DNA of 64,000 nt from Pseudomonas sp. 10-1B (GTDB lineage: Bacteria > Pseudomonadota > Gammaproteobacteria > Pseudomonadales > Pseudomonadaceae): assembly GCF_000935045.1 (NCBI RefSeq), contig NZ_JYKS01000007.1, forward strand, positions 62,001 to 126,000. The letters run 5' to 3'. The notes below the pieces were generated by a model that made no database searches, had not been told where the DNA came from, and was given only the letters and a program-made list of their open reading frames with translations. Every line of letters begins with the position of its first letter. Position 1 is the first letter of the stretch. Positions 48,471-56,176 of the stretch are shown piece after piece. The translations under genes were made by a program, and so were the position numbers.

Positions 48471-50070
48471 AATTTCGCCTGCCGAACTCGTAGCCGAGAT
48501 TGAATGTCGCTTCGGCATCGAGGCCGATGCCTTTCCTTCCACAGTCAAATCCACCTTCGGTCAGGCTATAACAATTCACAACAATGATGCGTGGGTTGAG
48601 AGAATAACGGTAGAGATTGTCGGGTGTGCTCCGATGAATATTGCGTGGAGCAAGCCCCTACATTCTAACTTGTTAGTTGAGTGGCTACTCAGAGGGTGGT
48701 TCATCGACAGACTCCAAACCCACATCGACCTTAGGCCTCTGATTGTCGTCCAGCGGCTTCTGGCCCAGCATAAATTTTCGGGAAATGACGCGGATACTAT
48801 TGGCAATAGGTTATCGACATTTGCTGTACGTGAATGCACTCGATTAAAAGCATCAAGCTGGTATGAGGAGCTAGTTGCTCTTCGAGTATTTTATCGATGG
48901 TGCTTGGATGAAGAAGTCCCAGGCTTCAACGAACATGACAGCCTTGAACTATCACAGCTTACAGTAAAGGCGCATGATAACAGGCATTTAGTCACGATGC
49001 GAGATGATGACTTTGGCCCTTTCACTCGCGTACAACTCGCGAACATTGAGATGAAGCTTGCCAACAATCCGCTCATCACTCATGCCCAACGCACGCTTTT
49101 TTTGCTCTGTCGCGACTGGGCTCTTCGCCCTATACAGTTGGCCCTAATGCAGGTTACTGACTTCGGGATCGATGAGGGCGGCCCCTTTGTAAAGGTGCCG
49201 AGTGTTAAAGGAATTAGACGTTCAAGGCTCAGGAGGCATCCGAGCAACCTGGTAAAACGTTACATCGCTAACGATACTGCAGAGGCAGTAGAACTTCAGT
49301 GCACTTTAGCTGAGACCCAATGCAATGCCGCATCGAAGGAAATCAACGCGATATGTGCCAGGCATGGAATAAGCACTCCAGTACTTCCTACGCCGTTGTT
49401 TCCCTCGGCGTACACAACCGAAAACCGCCTTTTACGCTTCCTCACCAACCCCAAGCTGACACCATTCACATTACATCTCGACAACCATAGAATAAGTTAT
49501 GCGCTAACATCTCTCACTTGGATACTCCAGTTACCAGACCCTCATCGACCCATACAAAAAACAGAGCCCTTCATGCGGATCACCGCGTACCGACTGCGCA
49601 GGACCAAGGCTACTTCAATGGTTCTTTCCGGTGCATCCCCTGAAGAGGTCGCTGAAGCTTTAGATCATTCAAATCTGAACTCTATAAAGCACTACTTCCA
49701 TTACAACCTTGAGCTGCAAGAGTTCATAAATACGACCCACATGGCAAGCCCGGAGATCAATGCAGCCGTGCAGATGTGGTGCGGCAAATTCATGGAAGAA
49801 ATCCCTGACAGATCCGCGCTAAGGCCAATAAGTGGCTTAGGATCATGCAATTCTGAAGAGCCATGTCCTTACCACCCGACGGTCACTTGCTATGCATGCC
49901 CTAAATTCAGACCTAGCCGTCATGCTAATCATGAAGGGGCTTTAGCAGACATCACTAAATTCCAGCAGATGCTCGGGAGCAATTCCACTGGCGCTATGGC
50001 CCAACAGGTCGAAGCAGCAATTCACGGCGCTAAGTCAGTAATCATTGCTGTGAAGGAGTTGAAAGAATGA
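48457..50070 (+). CDS. ginB: GInt-type tyrosine recombinase GinB with C-terminal cysteine motif
   Basis: The 537-residue protein has a phage-integrase catalytic domain: RDWALRPIQLALM (Arg224), TAYRLRRTKATSM (Tyr378 replaces the usual His; Arg381) and LDHSNLNSIKHYFHY (His404, Tyr413). After it comes a Cys cluster C464-x5-C470-x7-C478-x2-C481 (SCNSEEPCPYHP, CYACPKF), which resembles TnpB-type recombinases and may bind zinc. The ATG at 48457 overlaps ginA by 14 nt; Met3 is an alternative with better spacing from GAGG. Its stop overlaps ginC (ATGA). The gene is visibly AT-richer than the core genome. Confidence 0.8.
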   Translation: MKMIKISPAELVAEIECRFGIEADAFPSTVKSTFGQAITIHNNDAWVERITVEIVGCAPMNIAWSKPLHSNLLVEWLLRGWFIDRLQTHIDLRPLIVVQRLLAQHKFSGNDADTIGNRLSTFAVRECTRLKASSWYEELVALRVFYRWCLDEEVPGFNEHDSLELSQLTVKAHDNRHLVTMRDDDFGPFTRVQLANIEMKLANNPLITHAQRTLFLLCRDWALRPIQLALMQVTDFGIDEGGPFVKVPSVKGIRRSRLRRHPSNLVKRYIANDTAEAVELQCTLAETQCNAASKEINAICARHGISTPVLPTPLFPSAYTTENRLLRFLTNPKLTPFTLHLDNHRISYALTSLTWILQLPDPHRPIQKTEPFMRITAYRLRRTKATSMVLSGASPEEVAEALDHSNLNSIKHYFHYNLELQEFINTTHMASPEINAAVQMWCGKFMEEIPDRSALRPISGLGSCNSEEPCPYHPTVTCYACPKFRPSRHANHEGALADITKFQQMLGSNSTGAMAQQVEAAIHGAKSVIIAVKELKE

Positions 50071-52469
50071 GCATATCAATGATGGTCTTAGACGACCGAT
50101 ACAAACATGCAGAGCAACAATTTAATGACCTCAAGGCCAACGGATTAGTAGCAGGAGATTTCGAGGGCAAGGTATGGCAGTATCGATCGAGTAATATTCC
50201 CTTCACATCACTCGATCCTCTCAACAGGCGAAATCAAGACCAACCCCCTCTCCCGCTAGTGATTGGCAAGCTTGCGCGCTGCTTTATAGTTAAAGAAATT
50301 CTGGCACATCCGTCAGCAGAGCTGATTATCGGCAGAATGGCCTCGATTAGGCATCTATCCGCAGTAATGGATAGCGAAAACATTGAGTGGAGCGACATAA
50401 CGCGCAAAGTCTTCGACCGCACCGTAGACTCGATCAGGCATGGACGTTCAGACTCTACCATTTACCATAGAGCAAATGCCCTCAAGGCATTTGTTGATTT
50501 CCTCAACCAACTTAGCGTAATGGTCGATGGAGTACTGCTGCGATTCGTCGATAGGTTTATCAAATGGCAAACTGGGATACCCAACCCGACTCATAGTGCG
50601 CTTGAACTCACATCACGAGAGTTTCAGCAAAGAGAAGAAAATCTATACTCTTCTGACTTGCACAAAGGGATTGCACAAGCCAGGTGGTTGATCAAGCAGA
50701 ACCCACATTTGGAGCCAACTGCGGGCTTCGATAGAATTCGACTTGAGGCGACCTGCTTTGGAATGGCGCTCGGTTTGAGAGTTGGTGAGATCGCGAATCT
50801 TCCAAAGAGTTGCCTTTTCCAAGATCCCAACACTCACACGACGTTCGTACGAGTGCCTGTAGAAAAAAACTGCATCCCCAACGCCGTACCCGTCGCAGAC
50901 CTATGGAGCGCACCACTCACCGAAGCGTACGAGTACTTGCTGGCTGTCACTCAGGATGCTAGAGAGCGTGCTCTTGACATTGAAACCAATGGTTTCTCAT
51001 TTATAGATAAAGCACTCGCAGCCTATCGCGCTAACCATCCGTTAGATCCCGGCGCGGTGGATCAACTCTCATCGTTGGATCTGCCCGTAGAACATCACTA
51101 CTTTGTTGAGGAGATATGTAAGTGCTTCCCCGTATCTCCAAAAGAGCTCTACAGTGGTGGGCGATTTTACAGCAGCAGCGTTGAACTCCCTAGAATAACG
51201 GCCGCTCGAATCGCAATTTGGATAGATGAACGAATGCATAATTGGGATTGGTCTAATTTTCTCAATGAGTACAAAAAGAACTGTTATAGCGTATCCGTCA
51301 TTGACATTGCAAAACACACAAAATCCTCCGAGGCGTCAGTAAAAAAGAGCAAATGGTTTGTAGATCACCTGCGCACCTTTCTCAAGGGAATGGTTCACGA
51401 CGGGCTTTTCAAGCCTGGAAACAATCCTTCACATGCGCAACTCTTCGACATCCGGAATGAGTGGGCAAGCATCAGAGAACTTATGTTATCTCAAAGAGGA
51501 TTCGGGGCGGGAGTACCATCCCTGGTCATAGATATCAGACTGCTCAAGCGCCTTTTAGAAGATAAATACAGATTTCACCTGCGACGCCATTTTGAAGAAC
51601 AATTTTCAATGCCTGGTGATGGAAGTGAAGCACCTTATCATGCGAAGCACACTGCCAAAGGTTATCCTAGCAAGCTGAGTGACAACTTACTTGTAATCTG
51701 GGAAAACCAGTTTGACTCGATATCTGAGCTAGGGATCATCCCCCGCCCCCTATTTAGAGCCGATCTCTACAACTATCTCTCTTCGAACTCCTCAAAAAAA
51801 ACAATCTTTCAGCGCCTTGACCTACGAGGGCAAGACGGTGAAATCTTTTCCATCACTCCTCATCAAATCCGTCGTTGGGTTACCACGGCAATTCTTCGTT
51901 CTGGTCCCTCTGAAACAGCTGTGGACCTATGGATGGGGCGAACCCCACGCCAAAGCCGTCAATATGACTACCGTACTGCCAAAGAGCGAGCAGAATATGT
52001 GAGATCTTTATACTTGGCCGTTGACCCTCCCCCAGACTTTTTGGGCAGGCTAGTAATCCGATGGCGGGAGGAGTCAATCGCTGACGAACAAATCGAAGAG
52101 ATGATCATCGAGAAACTCAGCATTCTCAACCTAACGCCTTGGGGCGGGTGTACACGTGAGCTCTATATCAGTCCGTGCGACAGGGGCCTCATGTGTATCA
52201 GAGGCTTCGGTACAGATTCTGGATGTAAATCCTTTCACCTGAACCCTGATGATCTGGAAGCAAAGGCCGCTATCGAGAGCTTACTCAGCGAGTACGAGAA
52301 AATTTTGAGGGCAATTTTTGACAACCAAACTGACATCACGTCTAGTATTGAGGCTGAGCTCGATAATACTCACGCTTTCGATCAGCACGTTCTGTTTGTG
52401 ATGGATATGGTTACGAGCTGCAAAACGGCCTTAGAAGCTTACTCAAAACCTAAGAAGGCTTCATCATGA
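50067..52469 (+). CDS. ginC: GInt-type large tyrosine recombinase GinC
   Basis: At 800 residues this is about twice the normal size for a tyrosine recombinase. The catalytic domain is split by a long insert: MALGLRVGEIANL (Arg238) lies about 360 residues before TPHQIRRWVTTAIL (His599, Arg602) and MGRTPRQSRQYDYR (Tyr633 or Tyr635 as nucleophile). A C-terminal cysteine cluster (C695, C704, C710, C720 in GGCTRELYISPCDRGLMC and beyond) parallels that of GinB. It overlaps ginB by 4 nt and ginD by 4 nt, so all four genes form one translationally coupled operon. Confidence 0.8.
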   Translation: MSISMMVLDDRYKHAEQQFNDLKANGLVAGDFEGKVWQYRSSNIPFTSLDPLNRRNQDQPPLPLVIGKLARCFIVKEILAHPSAELIIGRMASIRHLSAVMDSENIEWSDITRKVFDRTVDSIRHGRSDSTIYHRANALKAFVDFLNQLSVMVDGVLLRFVDRFIKWQTGIPNPTHSALELTSREFQQREENLYSSDLHKGIAQARWLIKQNPHLEPTAGFDRIRLEATCFGMALGLRVGEIANLPKSCLFQDPNTHTTFVRVPVEKNCIPNAVPVADLWSAPLTEAYEYLLAVTQDARERALDIETNGFSFIDKALAAYRANHPLDPGAVDQLSSLDLPVEHHYFVEEICKCFPVSPKELYSGGRFYSSSVELPRITAARIAIWIDERMHNWDWSNFLNEYKKNCYSVSVIDIAKHTKSSEASVKKSKWFVDHLRTFLKGMVHDGLFKPGNNPSHAQLFDIRNEWASIRELMLSQRGFGAGVPSLVIDIRLLKRLLEDKYRFHLRRHFEEQFSMPGDGSEAPYHAKHTAKGYPSKLSDNLLVIWENQFDSISELGIIPRPLFRADLYNYLSSNSSKKTIFQRLDLRGQDGEIFSITPHQIRRWVTTAILRSGPSETAVDLWMGRTPRQSRQYDYRTAKERAEYVRSLYLAVDPPPDFLGRLVIRWREESIADEQIEEMIIEKLSILNLTPWGGCTRELYISPCDRGLMCIRGFGTDSGCKSFHLNPDDLEAKAAIESLLSEYEKILRAIFDNQTDITSSIEAELDNTHAFDQHVLFVMDMVTSCKTALEAYSKPKKASS

Positions 52470-52825
52470 AGCAGGAAAAAAAATGGAAGGACCACGTGCG
52501 GTCCATTCTCGCCGAATATGAGGCCGGACGGGTTCAGGAACCGCTCACCCAAAGTGGCCTTGCCCAGCAGGCGGGTGTTAGTCGTCAAACGCTCTGGAGA
52601 GATGAGGAAATACGATCTTTATATACGGCCACTCAGACCCATCTTAAAGACTTCAAAAAGGTCGGGCGTAAAAATAGTGATGCGAGAATTTATGCTCTCG
52701 AAGCACAGCTACAAAAAGCACGCATGGAGAACAATCGATTAATTCAGACAATCGTCAAAGCCGCTCAGCTAATGACCGAGGATGCAATTGACCCAAGACG
52801 ATACTTCGAAGATACCACGAGCTGA
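52466..52825 (+). CDS. ginD: Small HTH/coiled-coil accessory protein GinD
   Basis: The 119-residue protein has an HTH-like segment (LTQSGLAQQAGVSRQTLWRD) and a C-terminal coiled coil (ARIYALEAQLQKARMENNRL). It is the fourth gene of the operon, overlapping ginC. Tn554 TnpC and GInt GinD have the same position and size and are needed for full recombination activity. It likely binds the attachment site or bridges the recombinases. Confidence 0.78.
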   Translation: MKQEKKWKDHVRSILAEYEAGRVQEPLTQSGLAQQAGVSRQTLWRDEEIRSLYTATQTHLKDFKKVGRKNSDARIYALEAQLQKARMENNRLIQTIVKAAQLMTEDAIDPRRYFEDTTS

Positions 52826-52833
52826 CTCACCAG

Positions 52834-53256
52834 CTATCCTCGTCTGTAAAGTTCCTTGAAGAAGCCATACTCACGGCACTCGGAGCTGTTAGGCTGGTAA
52901 TACCGACGACCGCCTTGAACGGTGTAACACCTGTACAAACGATCCTCGCTTTCATGAATGACCTCCAGATGCTCCATCGCCCACCCGCTACTACCGTTCA
53001 TCCACCCGGGAGTAACAATCTGAAGGGATAACTCAACGGCACCATTCAGGGTTAAACGCGTGAACTGCTCCAGCCCACGCATGTCCTCCAGAAAGAAGAC
53101 CTCCACACACGTGTCCTCTCCCCGCTCCCTCGTCACCGTGATGTGAATCCATGGCGATGACAGCCGTTGCTCCACGAAATGCCAAGCCTGCTGATCCTCA
53201 GCCAGCCAGGCGAAGGAGCGATCCACCTCTGCCCATCGGTTGGTGATAAACATCAT
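52834..53256 (-). CDS. Hypothetical protein, island cargo
   Basis: The 140-residue acidic/aromatic protein is soluble with no signal or membrane segment. It has alternating strands (PWIHITVTRERGEDTCVEVF) and a Trp-rich middle (GWMNGSSGWAMEHLEV). I recognise no family. GAGAGGGGG precedes the start. It faces ginD and is divergent from the XRE gene; a regulator-target pair is possible. Confidence 0.6.
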   Translation of the reverse strand: MMFITNRWAEVDRSFAWLAEDQQAWHFVEQRLSSPWIHITVTRERGEDTCVEVFFLEDMRGLEQFTRLTLNGAVELSLQIVTPGWMNGSSGWAMEHLEVIHESEDRLYRCYTVQGGRRYYQPNSSECREYGFFKELYRRG

Positions 53257-53339
53257 GACCCCCTCTCAAATGAACAGCATACATTGTAGTCATATACTGT
53301 TCACGGGTGCCTCATCTTTCCTTTTGCGGAAGATGCAAA

Positions 53340-53660
53340 GTGGAATTGAGACAGGCATTCGGTCGGGTTCTGAAGTGGATGCGAGTCCAGCAAAAGCTGA
53401 CCCAAGAAGACTTCGCGACGGTGAGCAGTCGTACCTACATCAGCACGCTGGAAAGGGGACGATACGTCCCGACCATCGAGAAACTGGACACCATCGCACC
53501 AGTGCTGGGAGTTCATCCGATCACATTACTGGTTGGGAGCTATGCCCTCAAAGAGAACCGAGCAGTGGCAGAGTTACTCGCTCAAATCACTCAAGAAGCT
53601 GAACGCATGGACCTTGCAACGGCCTTCCCGGACTCAAGCAAAACCTCACACCAGAGCTGA
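53340..53660 (+). CDS. XRE-family HTH regulator
   Basis: The 106-residue protein is a classic lambda-repressor-like HTH: LRQAFGRVLKWMRVQQKLTQ, EDFATVSSRTYISTLERGR and YVPTIEKLDTIAPVLGVHP. GTG at 53340 is preferred because the family starts with MELRQAFG and GGAAG is 7 nt upstream; an upstream GTG at 53307 gives 11 more residues. It may control its divergent neighbour or the island itself. Confidence 0.78.
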   Translation: MELRQAFGRVLKWMRVQQKLTQEDFATVSSRTYISTLERGRYVPTIEKLDTIAPVLGVHPITLLVGSYALKENRAVAELLAQITQEAERMDLATAFPDSSKTSHQS

Positions 53661-53809
53661 TCACCACCTGCTAATGCCGCGAAGCGATTGCCCAAGCGCC
53701 AATGGGGGGACTGGATTTTGCTCTATTGCAGGGCTGTTTAGGCCACAAGATACTTAGCACGCTTTCTGTCTAGCCTGATAAAATCTCAGGCCACTTCTTG
53801 GAGAATCTC

Positions 53810-54169
53810 ATGTCCCGTCTCGCTGAATTTCGCCTTCTCGAACAACAGCTCGCCGCGCAGCTCGCCGAACTGGAAGCACTGAAGAATGATTCCGCCCTGA
53901 AGCAGGAAATGGAATTCGAAACGAAGCTCCGCAACCTGCTCAACGATTACGGCTACAGCCTGCGTCACGTGATCCAGATCATTGATCCGCAGCCCGTAGA
54001 TTCCGGATCTATTGCACAAAAACCTGCACGGAAACCACGAGTAGTGAAAACCTACAAGAACCCGCATAGCGGAGAAGTCGTTGAGACGAAGGGGGGCAAT
54101 CAGCGCACTCTGAAGGCCTGGAAGGCAGAGTACGGTGCCGAGGTGGTTGAGTCCTGGTTAGCCAACTGA
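53810..54169 (+). CDS. MvaT/MvaU-family H-NS-like silencer carried by the island
   Basis: The 119-residue protein has the MvaT layout: an N-terminal coiled-coil dimerisation region (FRLLEQQLAAQLAELEALKN, MEFETKLRNLLNDYG) and the AT-hook-like C-terminal DNA-binding domain with RKPRVVKTYKNPHSGEVVET, KGGNQRTLKAWKAEYG. MvaT proteins bind AT-rich DNA and silence foreign genes, and can form hetero-oligomers with chromosomal paralogues. ATG at 53810 has GGAG 6 nt upstream. Confidence 0.88.
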   Translation: MSRLAEFRLLEQQLAAQLAELEALKNDSALKQEMEFETKLRNLLNDYGYSLRHVIQIIDPQPVDSGSIAQKPARKPRVVKTYKNPHSGEVVETKGGNQRTLKAWKAEYGAEVVESWLAN

Positions 54170-54324
54170 CTGTGCTGTAGTCGACCTGTGGCAGGAGCAT
54201 AAACGTGAATCGTCGCCAAATGCGAATTCCCATTCTGGGGCGCGACGATTTTTTTGGTAGGTGGTAATGACACACCATTTATGCGCATTAAATAGAGGTC
54301 CACTTCAGAAACGGACGCTCCAAA
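54170..54324. other. Non-coding gap
   Basis: No gene or repeat recognised. AAACGTGAATCGTCGC and GCGACGATTTTTTTGG form a possible CGTCGC/GCGACG stem with T-run (about 54208-54257), which could terminate the mvaT-like transcript. Confidence 0.4.
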
Positions 54325-54480
54325 ATGCGCAATGCTCTCGTCACAATCTCAGTAAACACCCTCGCAAGCATCCTGGCTGGTCTCATGCTCCACTGGATCA
54401 CCCCCCCTCCTACTGCCGAAGCCATTCGATCCGGGATCGCGACGCCTGTCTCACCGTCTAAGTCGGTTACCGAGCCTTGA
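54325..54480 (+). CDS. Possible small membrane protein
   Basis: A 51-codon frame encodes an N-terminal hydrophobic helix (ALVTISVNTLASILAGLMLH) followed by a Pro/Ser-rich polar tail. The Shine-Dalgarno is weak. The one-helix plus tail design is like small proteins on many islands. No family is known. Confidence 0.4.
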   Translation: MRNALVTISVNTLASILAGLMLHWITPPPTAEAIRSGIATPVSPSKSVTEP

Positions 54481-54595
54481 CATCTGCACCTCCGAATCAT
54501 GTGGCCGGCTTACCCAGTGGATGCCTCAAAAAAGCAGAACTTGGGGACCAGTTCGCGCCCCGCCCGAAGCGCATGAAGTGATGTTCCGTTTTTAG

Positions 54596-54830
54596 ACCAA
54601 GCGAGAGCACGCCAGGCTTACAAGTCAGTTGCATGATCAGCTGAACGAATTGCTGGAGCATTTCGTAAACCTCAACGAGGGGCTGTACTTCGGGGGCGGA
54701 TGTCACGGTATTGCAGAATTTCACTATGCTCGATGCGGAGGATGAAGACTTCGTGCATTACAGCCTGCACGACTGGTTCAGTTTTGGAGACGCCATAGAA
54801 GACGACGATTTGCTGATTGAGCGGCCTTGA
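54596..54830 (+). pseudogene. Possible decayed gene with a frameshift
   Basis: One frame (54596-54745) reads HARLTSQLHDQLNELLEHFV and on through NLNEGLYFGGGCHGIAEFHY. A second frame from ATG 54726 to 54830 reads MLDAEDEDFVHYSLHDWFSF then GDAIEDDDLLIERP. Both look protein-like and abut with overlap, as expected of a frameshifted remnant. No family is recognised. Confidence 0.3.
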
Positions 54831-55125
54831 TCGACGGTGCTGGGCCATAGCTGACGGCTGGTCTGCCTACCAACTGATCCGTTCCGTGGCAGGTGTTATT
54901 TTCTCTACAAGAATAGCCTCCACGCCTCGGGCGGGTCCCAGACCTGCACTGCGCACCAGGGGGTTAGTTGTTTCTGGGGCTCACAGACTCCTTACGGGGT
55001 AATCCCATGCTTCTGGCAAGGCCTGCCACCGGAGGGTGACCACCTAAGGGGCAGATAGGCCTTCCTGCTACCGAACTTCGCTGGGTACGATCAATAAACC
55101 CTCTATTGATACGGTTTTGGCAAAG
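54831..55125. other. Non-coding gap upstream of the 306-aa protein
   Basis: I see no gene, tRNA or repeat family in this stretch. It may be residue of earlier insertions and should contain the promoter of the following gene. Confidence 0.4.
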
Positions 55126-56046
55126 ATGGATGTGTACAAGCTCCGCATTGAAGACACTGAAAGCAAAACCATAGACAAGGATCGGTTCGAGTCTGAGACC
55201 TTCCGCAGGGAGCCGTGGTATCAGCCCGGAAGCGCGGGCAAGCTGGCTCAGTTCGCGGTGTGCCCGGCATGCGACAACCCTGTCCAGCTGGTAGGGCTGT
55301 ATGAGTTACCCCCAAACGTAAAAAATCCCTTCGGAAAGCACGCGACGAAGAGCATTCGCGGTATCGCTCCATTTGATGGAGAGGCCCGTAACGATTGCCC
55401 ATACTTCCAGCCCCGTCAGCACAAGAAGACCGACCGAAAAACCGGTTTTGACGGCGTACCGCGGAAGATTCTCAGGCTTTTGATAGAACAGTTTGACCGC
55501 GTGGTTTACATCCTGGAGAAGGAAACCCAGGTGGTGCTCTCGGAGAAAGCCTTGCGAGGCATGCTGCAGCGTTACAAAGGGGAGCGCGGCTACCTCTATA
55601 CCGGTGCGACGCTACGCAACGTGCCATGGATCTTCGCCTATATGTCGGACGCCACTCGGCTCTTTGGCCAGAAGATAGGTGGGAATGCTGAGCTTGTGAA
55701 AGCGATAGAGTCTCAAGTGCCAGGGGCGGAAATCAGCACCAAAGGCCGGCTGGAGGCGAAGAGCCTTCCTGGGATGAAAGGCCCCTACTTCGATCTCAAG
55801 ATGAGTTTCATCCGCCACCGGATCTCTAAGGATAACGAGGAATCCGGCCTGGTTGAGAGCATGGAGTTTGTAGTGTCCCAGCTTCGCAAAGGTGAGCTTG
55901 AGCACATTCACAAGCAGGTGCTCAAATTCGATCCGGCTTGGTTCGAGAGCCTCATCCGAATGCCTGTTGATCATCCCTATCGCAGGATGGACCGAGTGGA
56001 TATGGCCCGTGAAGAGCTAGGCGATTTGCTGGTGTCGAACGGGTAG
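55126..56046 (+). CDS. Hypothetical protein with CPxC zinc-ribbon-like motif
   Basis: The 306-residue soluble protein has an early cysteine pair (FAVCPACDNPVQLVGLY) and a third Cys in ARNDCPYFQPRQ, suggesting a metal site, then a long basic alpha-helical body (RKILRLLIEQFDRVVYILEK, LVESMEFVVSQLRKGELEHI). I do not recognise the family. ATG at 55126 is used; a TTG three codons upstream is possible. It stands alone between the decayed stretch and a strong inverted repeat. Confidence 0.65.
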   Translation: MDVYKLRIEDTESKTIDKDRFESETFRREPWYQPGSAGKLAQFAVCPACDNPVQLVGLYELPPNVKNPFGKHATKSIRGIAPFDGEARNDCPYFQPRQHKKTDRKTGFDGVPRKILRLLIEQFDRVVYILEKETQVVLSEKALRGMLQRYKGERGYLYTGATLRNVPWIFAYMSDATRLFGQKIGGNAELVKAIESQVPGAEISTKGRLEAKSLPGMKGPYFDLKMSFIRHRISKDNEESGLVESMEFVVSQLRKGELEHIHKQVLKFDPAWFESLIRMPVDHPYRRMDRVDMAREELGDLLVSNG

Positions 56047-56058
56047 AGGTGAGCATCG

Positions 56059-56119
56059 TGTAAACCTATTTTTTTACCTGTTAACTACAGTGGTTAACAG
56101 GTAAAAAAACTGGTTTACA
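56059..56119. repeat. 27-nt near-perfect inverted repeat
   Basis: The arms at 56059-56085 and 56093-56119 match at 25 of 27 positions around a 7-nt loop. The inner part is TTTTTTTACCTGTTAAC on the left and its complement on the right; the outer part is TGTAAACC. It lies between convergent genes, so it may be a bidirectional terminator, but its length and AT-rich composition also suit a protein-binding or recombination site. Confidence 0.85.
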
Positions 56120-56176
56120 GGGACAGCGCTCGGCAGCTGTCCAGAACTGCTGCCAAGCGATAGCTCTATACCGCTA

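Noticed and set aside
56059..56119. Integron attC site.
   Set aside because: The GTTAAC ends at the loop resemble core boxes, but the required RYYYAAC/GTTRRRY pair is not at the outer ends, and there is no integron integrase or cassette array.
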